A stretch of 64,000 nt of DNA from Whitmania pigra (Eukaryota > Annelida > Clitellata > Hirudinida > Haemopidae), in the NCBI GenBank assembly GCA_021613335.1, contig JAJTWR010000281.1, positions 687,501 through 751,500 of the forward strand, read 5' to 3'. The stretch's first letter is position 1. Each line of letters starts with the position of its first letter. Below are positions 13,401 through 38,108 of the stretch, in pieces. The notes beneath the pieces were generated by a model. It saw nothing but the letters and a program-made list of their open reading frames with translations, was not told the DNA's origin and did no database searches. Made by a program: the position numbers and the translations under genes.

Positions 13401-14166
13401 TCGAGAATGACCTTTTGTCCCTGAAGGTTTGTTGACGTCGACGACATTACAACGGTGCTTGTGTAAACGATGATACTGGAAAGGATAGTGACAGTTATGA
13501 TTGGTCAACTATTGGTCGTTATATTTATAGGAACCATTTGGAGAATGCTATTTGTTTTAGATTGTGTTATTTGCATAATATTTTAATATAATTAAATAAT
13601 ATAGCTTTGATTTACACCTTTAAAAAGTTTAGGGCTTTGTTTAGAATGGCATTAATTTTTAAGACTTATTTATTTTATATTTACAATTAATTTTATTTTT
13701 CAAGCTTCTGCACCAAAACATCGTCGATACCTCAGTGGTCTTCCCTCACAAGCTTGGATTTCCTTACAAGAGAGCTCTCAGGAATCTGTCGGTGGAAATT
13801 CTCAAGAAAACAATCCAGCAGAATTGTTAGCATTTTTAACTCTAATCACCATTAATTACTGTTGACATATTTAACTTTTTCAGCAATTGCTTATTTAAAT
13901 TATTTATTTAAATATTCGCTAAATTTCTCCGGATGGGTTGTCTAACCTGGCATTTCATTAATTTGAAGATTGTTATCTTTTGTTGTCGTTTGTTTATGAG
14001 TCGGTATTGATAGCTCGATTCTCTGTTTCCAGTGGATGGCCACGACAGCAAGGAGGATGCCTCTGCATGCATGGAGCTCATGATGCAAAAGGTCAAGGAA
14101 GATATGAAGAGGTCAATGAGAGTTTCAAGGGATCAGATGCTGAGCAGTTCCAGATCTTTCTTTTGA
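7416..14166 (+). CDS. REXO1: RNA exonuclease 1 homolog, DEDDh 3'-5' exonuclease (complete, 16 exons)
   Basis: Exons: 7416-7515, 7701-9127, 9225-9323, 9517-9606, 9920-10015, 10108-10245, 10749-10876, 11344-11426, 11596-11739, 12019-12132, 12200-12273, 12591-12704, 12923-13038, 13288-13426, 13705-13825, 14033-14166. They total 3117 nt, 1038 aa (human about 1220). Seen: an N-terminal CCCH finger [18 protein letters not shown] in its own small exon; a long Lys/Ser-rich disordered exon 2 with [15 protein letters not shown] and poly-Asp; the linear motif RRIAH in exons 3 and 5; the REXO1 middle domain with [18 protein letters not shown]; and a zinc region [16 protein letters not shown]. The exonuclease signature is complete: ALDCEM (Exo I), [23 protein letters not shown] (Exo II) and [15 protein letters not shown] (Exo III). 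The family trims RNA 3' ends, and mammalian REXO1 binds Elongin A; function here is inferred from family. Assignment is very secure; the first-exon junction (donor GTAATG) is slightly less certain. Confidence 0.95.
8990..9063 (+). repeat. In-frame GAT/GAC repeat encoding poly-Asp in REXO1 exon 2
   Basis: Two runs of GAT/GAC triplets encode two poly-aspartate blocks separated by a short stretch containing CRIV. The same triplet dominates non-coding microsatellites elsewhere in the window, so this looks like a microsatellite retained in a disordered coding region. Confidence 0.85.
10877..11343. other. REXO1 intron with (ATT)n microsatellite
   Basis: Intron 7 holds a (TAT/ATT)n run around 10897-10996 and a palindromic TGACGTCA at 11234-11241. 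No coding sequence was seen. Confidence 0.5.
12305..12390 (+). repeat. 20-bp minisatellite in a REXO1 intron
   Basis: Four tandem copies of a 20-bp unit containing TGATGTTTTG start at 12311, 12331, 12351 and 12371. They lead into (TTG)n. The array lies between the exons ending at 12273 and starting at 12591. Confidence 0.9.
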
Positions 14167-14947
14167 TTGCCTGGTTGAATGAATTGAAGGACGGTTGATA
14201 CCTCTAAACATATCGTGAGACTGTCAGTCTTTCATAATTTCATAAACGACTACTTTTGTTTTCTCTGCAGTATGATTGCTTTCTTTCCTGCAACGTTAGT
14301 CTTCCAAGGTCTTTGAAATCTCAGCAATATCCCTAGGATGTATTTTCAATGTAATTATCGCTTGGTTTGGTTTGTTAAGTCGTTCTAATTGCCGCCGTAG
14401 TCTGGTAGTGGTTCTTAAGGGTTTGTCTCCCGCCTAGGTGTTCGTTGATGTCATTGTCGCGACTATTGGTTTTCAATCAAAATGTTTATTAGCCTTTTAT
14501 AATTATGTTTGGTTGGAACTATAATCGTCCTAGAATTTCTTTCTATTTTAAATAAATACGTTCGTCTGTTTAAATCAAGGTAAACTTTAAATTTACGTGG
14601 CTAAGCTTGTGTGGCACAAGAACTTAATGCCTGCTAGAAACAGACTGGTCGCGCGAAATTCTTACCATTTGGAAAATTTTACCTGTGTTTGGTTGTAAAA
14701 AAATAATGAATGGAAACGCATTATAACGAAACATCGGTTTTGTTAACCGTAACTTTGCGTGGCTATAGTGAGGTAGTCAAGTCTCCTATTAAGTTTCCTC
14801 TCAACAAAAAAAATCTTAGCCAAGAATCCAAATATTATCAAGGTCATCATTATTTATTATTAATTAATAAGTCTTACGACAAAAGGCAAACCGTGGTGCT
14901 TTCGAAGGTATGACTAATAAGAGGCCTCTGTTTTGATTTCCTTGAGA
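14167..14947. other. REXO1 3' UTR and RYK 5' flank
   Basis: 780 bp separate the two plus-strand genes. It contains the AATAAA at 14551. The RYK promoter must lie in the remaining few hundred bases; no TATA box was identified. A 67-residue ORF at 14710-14913 has no recognisable features. Confidence 0.5.
14551..14556 (+). terminator. Candidate polyadenylation signal of REXO1
   Basis: A canonical AATAAA about 385 bp after the REXO1 stop codon and about 390 bp before the RYK start. It is the first clear hexamer I noticed downstream of the stop; no transcript evidence is available. Confidence 0.45.
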
Positions 14948-17900
14948 ATGGATGTTATACCTCGCTTGTTTCTGTTAATAGCTATTTTGTTAGGAAATTT
15001 AAATTCTGTTTTGACGAGTTTCAATTTGTACTTGAATTCATCGGAAACAAACCGAATTTTAGGTAATTACGTACCTTTTTTTTAAATTTTCATTTGTTGA
15101 CAGGAACTGTTCTAAAAACTTGTTTTCGTGCACAAAAATAACAATTGCAATGGGAAATCTCTTGTTCTCTACATTCTCTCATATGATCAATTTGTTTCAA
15201 GGTTTGCAAGGGGACTTATATTACGTAAGAGATGGAGTGCCCCATTCTTATGCACTCCACTTTTCACTGCCAATACCTGCTGATGTAAATGATATCTTTT
15301 TTGATTGGCAAAGTCTCAGAGGTCCTCAAGAGCCTGGAGTATGTTAAAAATTATGATGATATTTAATTATTATATTACTAATTCAAAGAAAACTTAGTTA
15401 ACAAAACCTTGAATATTCATTATTTTTCTAATAAACACAGCTTCTGTATAGTATTGGATTTGCAGTCTCAAATCCATCTGCAATGAATTTGCCAACAACC
15501 AACCTAAAAGAAGTTGGCGAAATACCTACAGTAAAATCTGGTAAGCATATTTTTCTTTAATATTACAACATTTTGAAGTTATATTAGAGATAGACCATAA
15601 TAAGTTTTGCTGAAGTCTTGACAATGTAGCAATAACTAGTCACATTGACTAGGTACCTAGTTAGTAGTCTTACAATGACTTTATTTTTAAATTGACTAAA
15701 TTTTAATTCTTAAAAAATTTACATCAGTAAAGGAATGACATTCTAGAAGAGATTTAATTATAGCTGTAATATTTTTTCTCAGAAAAAATGGCAACTAGTT
15801 ATTGCATTGAAAGTATACTTTAATAAATTTGTTGCTTTATTAAGTAACGATTAAATGAGCATGATATTTTAAATTTCTAATAATTAGTCTTCAGGGTCAC
15901 ACTTCAGTGCTCAACACAGATTCATTTGGAAGTGAATGTCTCCATCTTTATCAATGTCACTTATCCACAACCATCTCCGCAAAATCATACCAACCTGGAA
16001 ATTAAGTGCACGAAAATGTGCAGACATTACAGAGGCATGTTGGGTGTTATGTACTGCTTTGTTTCTTACTTTGTTGGTTTTAGTGTGTTTAGTCTGTCGT
16101 CCTATTAACTCAGTTTTTTTATTTTATCATTTTTTAAATCCACTCCCATTTTTAATTTAATAATTAATTTAATGTCATGCACTGGTTGACTTTTAATTGC
16201 AGAGAATATCTTTAGATGATTGGAAGCTTGCATTTAATGTTAATAATTTGCATATAAATTTATAATAAAATTATATGTAAGATACAATTTAGTTCTAGTT
16301 AATCTATGGTTAATTTGATTGTTTTTTATACTTGAAAATTTCAAAATTTTTTGGATTGGTTTAAATTCCATAAGTTAAAGTTGTGCAAATTTTTTAAAGA
16401 TTTATTCAGCAATAGGGAGGAAGATCACATTGAAACAATTGTTCGAAGAAATTCATCTTATTATGGAGGTGAGAATGCATTACCATTCACTCAATCGCAT
16501 GATTCACGTAATTCAATTACTCACTTGTGCTGCATTTTAAATGCCACTAAAAATTTCAATAATTATTTGGTTAATAATTAAAATCAATTAAAATAAAAAT
16601 GTTCATCTTTCAAACAGACTAAGTCCATTTTCAATGTATTCTTTTTTGAACATCCAGCACCAGCAATATTGGTATACAATTGGTATTTGAAATAAATTTA
16701 AACTGTAAACCACATGATATAGACATTTTCAGAAACTGAAATTTAAATTCTAAATTCAACTTTGTAAACAGTTCCAGAAACGTCGAGTCACTACTTCTAC
16801 ATCGGTGTCGGATCCGTGTGTGGTTTCATCATCGTCCTTGCTCTTGTCGTTGCCGCCTGTTACATGCGTGTGAAGAGGATAAGCTACGACAAGCAGAGGT
16901 AGAAACGAGGCTTCTCAAAATATAAATGGAGAGATTAAAAATTAAAAATTATAAAGATGATTTATTGCTTTTCTATAATTTAATCAATCGTTGGAAAAGT
17001 TTGATTTGAATAAGTTTTAATATGAATTTAACTCTTTTTATTTTATTAGAAGTTGTTTTAATTAAATTAGTCATTGTTAAATTAGTATGTCATTGCCATC
17101 AAAGTTGTCATCATCATCATAGTAATTATTATTTTTAATTAGGTCTTTTAGAAATGTTTTTCCGTTTGTTTACGCAACAATGGAATGTAAAATGGTTAAC
17201 CACTGAATAAATTAAATGCAGAACCATTTGGAATACAATCGCATGAATCACAATTTGCAATTCACACTTCCAGCGGTATGAGCACCATAAACAGCCTGTC
17301 CTTCAGTGAGCACGGGTACTTGAAGGTGGACACGATCAGCTCGTCAGTCGGTCGGTTTAAGTAATTTAGTAATTTCCCTCTAATCATTATGTGTACTAAT
17401 GATGTCTACGATGGTGGTGATGATGATGCTACTGCTGCTGATAATGGTGGCGGCGATGATGACAACGACGGTGATGGCGATGATAGCCTGCTGTTGTTGA
17501 CGATGATGATGATGATGCCTGAACCTATATGTAAACAGAAAATAACAAGTCGGTGGCGAGAACTCCAGAGAAGCACCAGGGACCACCCGGAGTGATGATC
17601 AGCTACGGAGATTTGAGGGTGGCAGACGCCAAAACAACTCTGCAGGAAGTGGCCATCGAGGCTAGCAGCGTTTCCATTCAGGAACTTTTCATGGAAGGTT
17701 GTGGGAAAGTTTTTATTATTAATTATTAATTATTGATACTAATAATAATATATGTTAATAATAATTGCTTGATTTAAATTTATTTTTAGTACCATAGTAA
17801 TAATAGTACTAGTAACTGGTTATTACTTGTTTTAGATATTTTTTTAAAGGTTTGTCCTTAATATTTACTTGCACCTGCATTACATGATGGTGCTTCATTA

Positions 17901-20418
17901 ATGTATTATATAAATTAATAAATCATTAATTGTAAAGGAATAATTCTAAGTATTACAAAATGAATGCCAACATAAGTGCTTAATCACTTGCATGAGATCA
18001 ATCTGTTCCCACTGACGGCATGATAAGTGAGGTTTTGAACGCCATGTGTCACATCAGTTCTCTTGTCAAATTCCAATTTCGTTATCGGTTGTCAGCTTGA
18101 AGGGGAACCACTTAACTAAGGGACTTTTAGCAGCTCACTTGAACTAATGCTGAAGTAATTTTGCTTGATCTGATTTTGATTTTAGTTACTGATTGACTGA
18201 TTAATTGATTGATTGATCGGTTGGTTGATTGTTTGATGGATTGAATGGTTGATTGATTGTTGGTTTGCAATTCTTATCAGGTACTTATGGCAGAATTTTC
18301 ATCGGACAGTTGATTGGTTCGTGCGAGATTGTTGAGAGGGGAGATGTTGACAAGAAGGTTCTCATTAAGACCATTTCAGGTTGTGATTCTTAATTGTTTA
18401 ATTTAATCCTTATTGCCAACATTAAAGTTACTTTTAATAATTCACAAACAAATCAGGCGACGCTAGCAAGGAACAAATCGACGACTTCCTCAGATCCGGT
18501 TGCCTCATGAAGGACATGCCCTCGGAGAACCTGTCGAGTCTGATCGCCGCTTGCGTGCAAGAAGATTGCAGGCCGATGCTGTTGTACTCGTACACTGACG
18601 ACACCAACCTCAAAAAGTACATCACCAGCAACAGAGTTGTGCCTTCCAACCAAAATTACCAGGTATGCAAACTGTAATAACCAGGTAACTGGTATTTTGA
18701 AACAAAGGTGCTGTTTGCTTTGAAATTAGAGGTACACTTTACATTACTTTGTATTACTTTACAATTTACATTACTTTGTAATGTACATTACTTTGGCTCC
18801 ATCTTAAAGCGCTTAGTTTTCTTTCGAGGAGAGTTTAAATTTAAAAAAGTACTTAAATTGGACCTTGATATTCTTGATATTATCAGCAACTTGATGATAA
18901 TAACAGCGATGATGATGATGATGATGATGGCGAGGGTGATGATGATGATGACGACGATTGTCAGATTTGTTGTCATACAGGGAGTGACAAGGGAGCAGTT
19001 GATTTATGCAGCCATTCAAATTGCACACGGGGTTCACTACATGCACAAGAAGCACATCGTACACAAGGATCTAGGAACCAGGAACTGCATGTTGGTAGCA
19101 TGTACTTTTATTTGTTTAATAATTTATAATTGTTAATTACTGATAACACAATTAAATTAAATTTAATTAATTATAATTGTTAACACAATTACTATTGGTT
19201 GTTTGTAACTGTTAAAAAAAATTTAATCTTTTATATATGATCGTCTTGATTTTGTAGTGACAATGATGTTATTAATAATTAACCAAAACGTGATTTTGAT
19301 CTCCTCACATTAGTAAATGGACAGTACTTTAGCCAAAGTACATTTGTTAAATGTAAAAGAATAAAATAAAAGTTGTAATTATTGTGCAAATGTTTGTTGC
19401 TTGTTTTTGTTGTTGTTGTTGTTAATTGCATCGCATATAAAAAGCAGTTGAAGCCAAGAAAATATCGGCGATTAAAATTTCAGAATAAACAGTCAATTGC
19501 TCGTCAAGGTCACAGACTCGGCTCTCTCGTCTGATTTGTTTCCGAGCGATTACGATAGGTTGGAAAGTGCCGAACTGCGTCCAATCAGATGGCTCGCTCC
19601 AGAGGCCATCGACAGTGATACCCACTCTCCATCTGGTGATACTGTCAGTGAAAATGTCAATTCTAACATAGATATGATACCACAAGTGCTACATATTGTC
19701 ACTACATAGGCCTTCATAGGTGTGGAAATGTCATATGCAGCCTATTCGAGTTCTCAAAGTTTACGATTAGGATAATGATTGAGAATTCGGTGAACGTGCA
19801 TAATTAAGCAAAATTAAAAGTTATTCGAAATGAATTTAACTTGCAAGTTTACCTTCTTGTTCTTTCCATTAGTGGTCATTTGGAGTGACACTGTGGGAGT
19901 TGATGACCCTGTGTCAGTTGCCCTACGAAGGCATCACTTCTGCCAACATCGTGACCTTCCTCAAAGACGGGTACAGGCTCTCTCAACCGAGCGATTGTCC
20001 GAACGAAGTGTTTGTATTTGTATCTGTCATTATCTGATTTTTCGAGTCTTTTATGTATCCAGGTAGGTTACCTTTTTAACACTTTTTAAGGCACTTTTTA
20101 ATCGATCCACTATGGTAATTATGTAATTATGTGCCCCTAACTGAGGGTGCTCCCTGGCCATTCGGCCAACCCGCCGAGATGTTCATGTTGGCAACATTTA
20201 ATTTGCATTGAGATTTGTTAATGTAGATGACATAATGGTAGTAATTTAAACAGAAGGTCGAATGTAATATTTCGGATCATCGTGTGCAGAGAATCTGTTG
20301 TTTCAGATTTGCCATGATGGCCTGTTGTTGGTGCTCATCACCAGAGGATCGACCAAATTTTGCCCAACTCCAGCTGTGCCTTCAGGACTACTATGCCACC
20401 CTCATGCAGATGGTATAA
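14948..20418 (+). CDS. RYK: RYK receptor-like tyrosine pseudokinase (complete, 14 exons)
   Basis: Exons: 14948-15062, 15202-15338, 15441-15540, 15888-16038, 16410-16468, 16772-16898, 17274-17350, 17539-17697, 18281-18379, 18457-18662, 18981-19090, 19484-19643, 19873-20009, 20307-20418; 582 aa (human about 607). Seen: a signal peptide (VIPRLFLLIAILLG), a WIF domain (LYLNSSETNRILG, DLYYVRDGVPHSYALHFSLP, FRVTLQCS), a transmembrane segment near residues 196-219 and a cytoplasmic kinase-like domain. Kinase landmarks are GTYGRIF (309-315), K338 in VLIK, HKDLGTRN (438-445), DSA (458-460) in place of DFG, APE (485-487) and WSFGVTLWELMTL. Known: RYK binds Wnt through WIF, and its kinase domain is atypical (DNA for DFG in human). 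Weaker junctions are the donors at 16038 (GTTGGG) and 17350 (GTCGGT), chosen because they alone keep frame. Ends in MQMV, a possible C-terminal PDZ ligand. Confidence 0.94.
18904..18960 (+). repeat. (GAT)n microsatellite in a RYK intron
   Basis: GATGATGAT-type triplets interrupted by GCG and ACG lie immediately upstream of the acceptor at 18980. The overlapping 142-aa ORF joins this repeat to the following exon and is not itself the gene product. Confidence 0.8.
20100..20200 (-). repeat. Copy of a dispersed GC-rich element
   Basis: Within a RYK intron. Contains GGGTGCTCCCTGGC and ends near TGTTGGCAAC, matching in reverse the segments at 5567-5680 and 22398-22480. See the finding on this family. 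Confidence 0.5.
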
Positions 20419-22046
20419 CTCACAGATGGACGGAGCGATGTTTCATTTGCCAACGGATGACTTAGCGATTGTAAACAAATTCACTTGGACAACCCACGCA
20501 AGTGATGTCGAAATCAGAATCTTGTCACCTCGTTTGTTTCTCTGTCTCTTCAGTCGTGCCTCCAACTTTCAGTATTTTACTTACTTTTCTACCCACTGAA
20601 ATCGAACAACACGGGGCATTCTAACGCGACAAACAAACCATCTCTCAGTCACAAGACTCAATCAAGTCATTTGAAAAATTTCTCTGCTTTGATGTTCTGC
20701 AGTAGTGATGCTTTTGTCGTTGTTTGATGGAATATTTCAGAAAGGTGTTGGTGAATTTAATTTTTGTTATCGGGATATTTGTGTTGACATTGTCTTCCTA
20801 AATAAAAGCAAACAGTATTTGAAATCCTACACTAGTGCTTCCAAACTTGTTTCGAATTGATCTCTAAAAAGCTTTCATGTATTTTGATGAATTTTCACAA
20901 GTTCCTCACTTCCAGTTGTCATAAAATACATTAAAACTTAGAAGAAAAAAACTGTTGGAATAAACCAGTAAACTGATTTAATTTTTCCATGTTTACAACC
21001 AGCAATCCTGCGAATGCCAATCAATCAAAAGTCGGAATTTACAAGAATTTAAAACTGCAGACGAACGTGAAGCAGTTAAGAAGAGAAACCACTCGAATAA
21101 ATATGAATTGTGTGGCGTTGAAGTGTTAAATGCGTGGCATTAAAAAAGTCCATGCAACAAAATTAAATTGACGAATACAATCGATAAAAACCGCCCAGAA
21201 AGAGTTAACAGAAAATCCTGTTGCGATGTCTTTGCCGACCGAATCGTTCAGAAGCTTTTGGCTTTTTAGTTCAATCGATCGATCATTAATGCAGAAAGTA
21301 AATTCAACTCCAACATTCCGAACGCACCACAACAAATTTACAGAACAAATGGCGGACAGTGTCGGAATGGATGAGAGTCCCCTCAGGCAAAAAGTCCCCA
21401 GCGAAATGTTGGGAAATGTGTGGAAATATACCATTTTGTCTCTTCAAATGAGGCAGCTGATAGTTAAATTGAAGACATTCAGTGGCTTGGAGTTGATGTC
21501 GAGCCTACTTGTCAAAGTGATCGTTATACAACTATATCATTATGATTGTATCACTATGATTATGATACATTTTCATGCATCTGTGCAATGAGATTCACAG
21601 GAAATGTGACGAAATTCTCGTAATACTTGCCGGAGAGAAAAAAAGTCTTAGAAATGATATGAAGAAGCAGACGACAGAACAGACGTGCTTATGAAAATAC
21701 TACAGGCAGTGAACAATGTCCGAAGAAGACGAGAATCACAACAACAATGACAAATTCTCCTAAATACAAATGCCCCAATCATTGGCTAAGCTTGAAAATA
21801 ATTTAAAATCGTACGATGAAAATAGAAAAAAACAACACATTCTTTTGAGAATAAATCTTTAAACATCGCTAAACATCTCAGAACCACAAATCAAGTGAAT
21901 GAACATGCAAAGGAAAACAGAATCAGAAGTAAATGATGATGATGATGATGACGACGTTGGCGATATTTCATCAAAGCAGACTTGGTGGTAATGCAAGTTA
22001 CATTAAAATTTGAAAGAACAACATTCAACAGTATAAAAAACAAAAC
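20419..22046. other. Convergent intergenic region between RYK (+) and ANKS1 (-)
   Basis: Expected to hold both 3' UTRs. A 121-codon plus-strand ORF (21226-21591) and a 102-codon minus-strand ORF (21126-21434) overlap here. Neither has a recognisable domain or a flanking splice context that I trust, so neither is annotated. A short (GAT)n run lies at 21936-21955. Confidence 0.5.
20801..20806 (+). terminator. Candidate polyadenylation signal of RYK
   Basis: AATAAA about 380 bp downstream of the RYK stop codon, in the region between the convergent RYK and ANKS1 genes. Confidence 0.5.
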
Positions 22047-34559
<12,513 letters not shown>

Positions 34560-35574
34560 GTTATAAAATTCTTATAGTGAAACTAGGACTGTATTTTCAT
34601 TAACAACAGTTTGGCAACAACACTACATTTATTGACTAAAACAAAACTTGAACGAGAGTCTTTTGCTGTATTTCCAAGAATAAATAACAATTAGAACTTC
34701 TTGTGCCAGTGACAAATCATTTAGCATCCATGATGTTAATAAAAAATAGCATTTCAATTCCAAACTGATGAAGTTCAAAAATATTTATGACCGCACATTA
34801 AACTTTTAAATATCTGCATAAAGTCGGCAAACATTAGAACAGTCTAAACTGAGTCAATACAAAGTCAATTTAAATGCCGTGCTGGTTCGAGCTTCATCGT
34901 GGCCGAAACCTCGATATTTACTCTCACTTTATCACTTTCTCTTTTCTCATCTATGTAAACAAGTAAAATAAAATCGAAGCTAATGAAGTGTCGATGTCTT
35001 GTAGTATCGCGAGACATAATGAATAAAATGTATCAGTCTTTTTTTTCAAATTTTCATTGGGCAGCTATGTGAGTCTAACAATAACAATACTAACTTAGTT
35101 ATCTTAAGATTGCACCCTCAAGCAAAAAATTAGAAAAAAAGAATACTCGCCCAGCTTATTGAAAAGCATTAAAATATTTCTGACTTGAAGCTAATGTTTC
35201 AGTTCATCGTTCGTTAGCATTGCTTAAACTCGGGGAAGCTGACAGAAAGTTTGGACCCCTAGACATAAAGACCATGACCTCTACATTAAGTCAATTTGGT
35301 AATGAAAAAACAAATTTTAAAACTCGGACACTCTAACCGATTGGCAGCTCCGCTAAAGGCTGAATTTATCTAACCAGCAAACATAAGCGATCGGGACCAG
35401 CACGGTTTTGTCCGCGGGCTGTTCAGCCTAATCCCAACACCATTAAGCACAAGCTGTTCTGTTGAATTCCCTAATCGTTAATCACGAGTTGCCAGCTATG
35501 TATGATAGATTGAAAACAAATTATTTTTCCGTTAATTTTTATAAAAATTTTAAAAAAATGCAGAATCAATTTTG
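34560..35574. other. ANKS1 5' flank and 3' flank of the DUF4806-type gene
   Basis: Both flanking genes are on the minus strand, so this 1-kb spacer should hold the ANKS1 promoter/5' UTR and the upstream gene's 3' UTR. No TATA box, poly(A) hexamer or repeat was confidently identified. Confidence 0.4.
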
Positions 35575-37258
35575 TTAACAATTCAAGGAGTTTCTTTTTC
35601 GACTGCCAGCTCCTCTGTCTCTAGCATTTCCAAACCACTTGCGAAGCTCCACCTCACAATCTTGGATGGTGGCAGTTGAAGTGTTTGGGTTCCTCATTAC
35701 TACACCTGAAATTGTCCACATTAAAAGATTAATCATGCTGTTAATAACTTATGATATCACTTTATAAATAAGTTGAATTAAAATTACATTTGTAGTAACA
35801 ACAGAGCAAATTGTTAGTTAATCTAACAAGTTGCAAAAGCCACTTGACTAACCAAACACAACATTCATCATCTCAGACTGTCCAAAGGCCATTTTGCCAT
35901 GCTGCCCCGACAAATTGCACTTTCTTCCCATTTCGTCAGTCAGCAAGTGCTTCATAAGTCTCCGAATGGTTGTCTCAAGGTTGTACCCTCCATCGGGTGC
36001 CAGAGCAGAAATCTGAATTGCATATATTAGAGTCATTAGAGTCATTAAACTAATTTCAAAAATGTTCATTTTATACCAACCAATTGGTTTTTTACTGTCA
36101 CATCCTTTAAAAGTTCCTCAGTGCTTGCAAATTCACATTCACTAGGAATAGGCAAGTTAATTCCTTCCGGAATATCGGCATTAATAATTGCATTGTTCTG
36201 CATGCTTTGGAAGGTCGTGCACAATGTTTTGAAAGATTTCATTATGATCTCCTGGTTTGCGATAATTTGGCTAACTGCCTTCTCCAAATCTGTTTTAAAC
36301 CAATGTATCAAAAATGAACCTGAATTTAGTTGTCAATATTATGAGAAGCCTAATTCACCAAATGTACTGGATGCTGATACTTGGGGAGACAGATGAGGTA
36401 ACTGGGAGTGATATGGAGATGAGTGAGATAGCAGGGATTGAAATGAATCGGCTGAAGGAGGAATTGGCTTATTTATTTTGATCATCTGATCCTCCTTCCC
36501 TTTTCTGTATAATTTATAATTGTAATTTGTCAAACAGGTAGCACATAACAAGTTACAAAGGACTGTCTTACTTAGGTAACTAATGAGGATTATCATCTTT
36601 ATACATAACGAATTGGAAAATTTAAGATTATAAGTATATTCGGGATATTTTCGGATAGGCATACCGCAGTTTCAATGAAACAATTTCTTCGTCACTACTT
36701 GAATCTGCCTCCTTCTTTGTCCTGTAAAAAAACATTGTTTAAAATTAAATTCAGAATTGTTCATTGCAACTTTAGGCAATTATCAGTACAAGCATTTTGT
36801 ATATTTTCTTTTTCTTTGTTTTTGAATGACATCAATTTTGGAATCAATGTCCAATGTCTCCTCAGCCAATCTCGTCTTTGATCTGGCTTTTGTAATAGCA
36901 TCTGAATTATGAATAGCAACATTTTTAAAAACTTGATTTCTTTTAAAATAAATGATAAATATCACATTTAAATCTTACAAGTACTTCCTTGCATCCTGGG
37001 ACATTCAACTAGAGTTCTGGAATCATTTGGCAAATCAGGAATAGATGGATGAAGAACTTTCAATAAGTCTGTTGTAGCTGTCTGACTTATGTTATTAGAC
37101 ACAGCCCAGTGAGCTAGCTCATTAGTTATGTTAAATTCATCACGTTCAATGTCAACATAAGCAACAGCATCAGTTTTAAGCTGATTCATAATTTCTTTAA
37201 CTCTATTCGCTAATTGACGTCTTTTAGTTCTCTCAGAACAGTATGGTGACAAACTCAT
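35575..37258 (-). CDS. Uncharacterised protein with DUF4806-like C-terminal region (complete, 7 exons)
   Basis: Exons in order: 36979-37258, 36790-36901, 36665-36721, 36359-36504, 36081-36319, 35853-36012, 35575-35705. They total 1125 nt, 374 aa, all GT-AG and in phase to a TAA. Seen: an N-terminal module with LAHWAVSNNISQ, ATTDLLKVLHPSIPDLP and NDSRTLV; a Lys/Arg-rich then acidic linker (KRKYTKCL, EADSSSDEE); a Pro/Ser-rich stretch; and a C-terminal module with LPIPSECEFASTEELLKDV, LAPDGGYNLETTIRRLMKHL and SGQHGKMAFGQSEMMNVV, then ELRKWFGNARDR. The C-terminal pattern fits the invertebrate DUF4806 family by memory. The N-terminal module resembles one seen in transposon-like multi-copy invertebrate proteins. 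Function is unknown. Introns and an intact frame argue for a functional host gene rather than a recent insertion. The gene model is secure; the family name is less so. Confidence 0.72.
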
Positions 37259-37579
37259 GTTGAAATTGAAAAAACTGTTACTGGAAAAATTTCGTTTCTC
37301 AACCTTCGTCCATAAAGCAAATGTACCAAAATGTGATTATTAAATTAACTAATGAATGAACTCACTTTCCCAGTGTTCAATAACGTGACAGCGTTCGTAT
37401 AGTTGAATTTGATAACAAATCCACAAAGAACCGATTTTACCGCTAAACAAGACCGGCGATGTTATATAATGAATCTTTAAATAAACTATTGTACAAATAC
37501 CTTTATATATAATATTTTTATGTATATTACTATTTGTTTACCTTATTGATATATCATTAACTATAAAAAACAATATATG

Positions 37580-37660
37580 TTGTCACCCTTTGACTGAGCA
37601 AATCGGGCAACCCGTCTTAAGGGTACCAACCGTCTCTTGTGCTGGTAAGTGGAAGCCCCT
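37580..37660 (+). repeat. Copy 1 of a local GC-rich repeat
   Basis: TTGTCACCCTTTGACTGAGC followed by AAATCGGGCAACCCGTC and a segment containing CTTGTGCTGG. It pairs with the copy about 178 bp downstream. Confidence 0.6.
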
Positions 37661-37757
37661 TTAATAATCATCTTAAAACTGAAACAACAATAAATTTATT
37701 GTAAATAGCAATATGCAGCGCTATTATATACCCGACAATTACAATTACAATCTGCGT

Positions 37758-37822
37758 GGTTGCCACCCGTTGAGTGGGGAAATCGGACAACCCGTCCCTC
37801 GTGCTGGGTAGGTACACCCCTA
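37758..37822 (+). repeat. Copy 2 of a local GC-rich repeat
   Basis: GGTTGCCACCCGTTGAGTGG then GAAATCGGACAACCCGTCCC and TCGTGCTGGGTAGG. The GGTTGCCAC start also matches the start of the element at 5570. Confidence 0.6.
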
Positions 37823-38108
37823 CTGTAGGTGCGTATGAAACTTCTGGAATATTCATTGCTGGGTTTGTGGCTCGCTGCTTCGTTTTAGTGCAAATTTTAG
37901 CAGCTGTTCTCTCTGTAAGTGGCTACAAACTTTTGCAAACGTTTTAAACGGACGTTGGTGAAACTAAAACTGGTTCTAGGTATTGCAAACTTTCACCGCA
38001 CCATAATTCACACTGTTTCACCGATAACTTGTTTAAGGGCAACATCTAAAAGCCATCCAAATCAATACTTCCTAACGTTACTCCCCAGAGTTTGGCAATA
38101 TTAAACAA

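Larger units (their letters stand above)
37259..38108. other. Intergenic region with two related GC-rich repeat copies
   Basis: Upstream of the minus-strand DUF4806-type gene. Apart from the two repeat copies at 37580-37660 and 37758-37822 it is AT-rich, with no recognised promoter element. Confidence 0.45.

Noticed and set aside
16035..16036. A GC-AG intron after HYRG in RYK
   Set aside because: Using GC at 16035 would leave the following small exon out of frame; the GT at 16039 keeps all downstream phases.
18708..19136. 142-codon ORF as a gene
   Set aside because: A fusion of intron microsatellite with RYK exon 11.
19497..19709. A separate gene for the SALSSDLFPSD ORF
   Set aside because: It is RYK exon 12 with intron read-through.
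21226..21591. 121-codon ORF between RYK and ANKS1
   Set aside because: An opposite-strand ORF overlaps it; no domain and no clear promoter or splice context were seen in a region expected to be 3' UTR.
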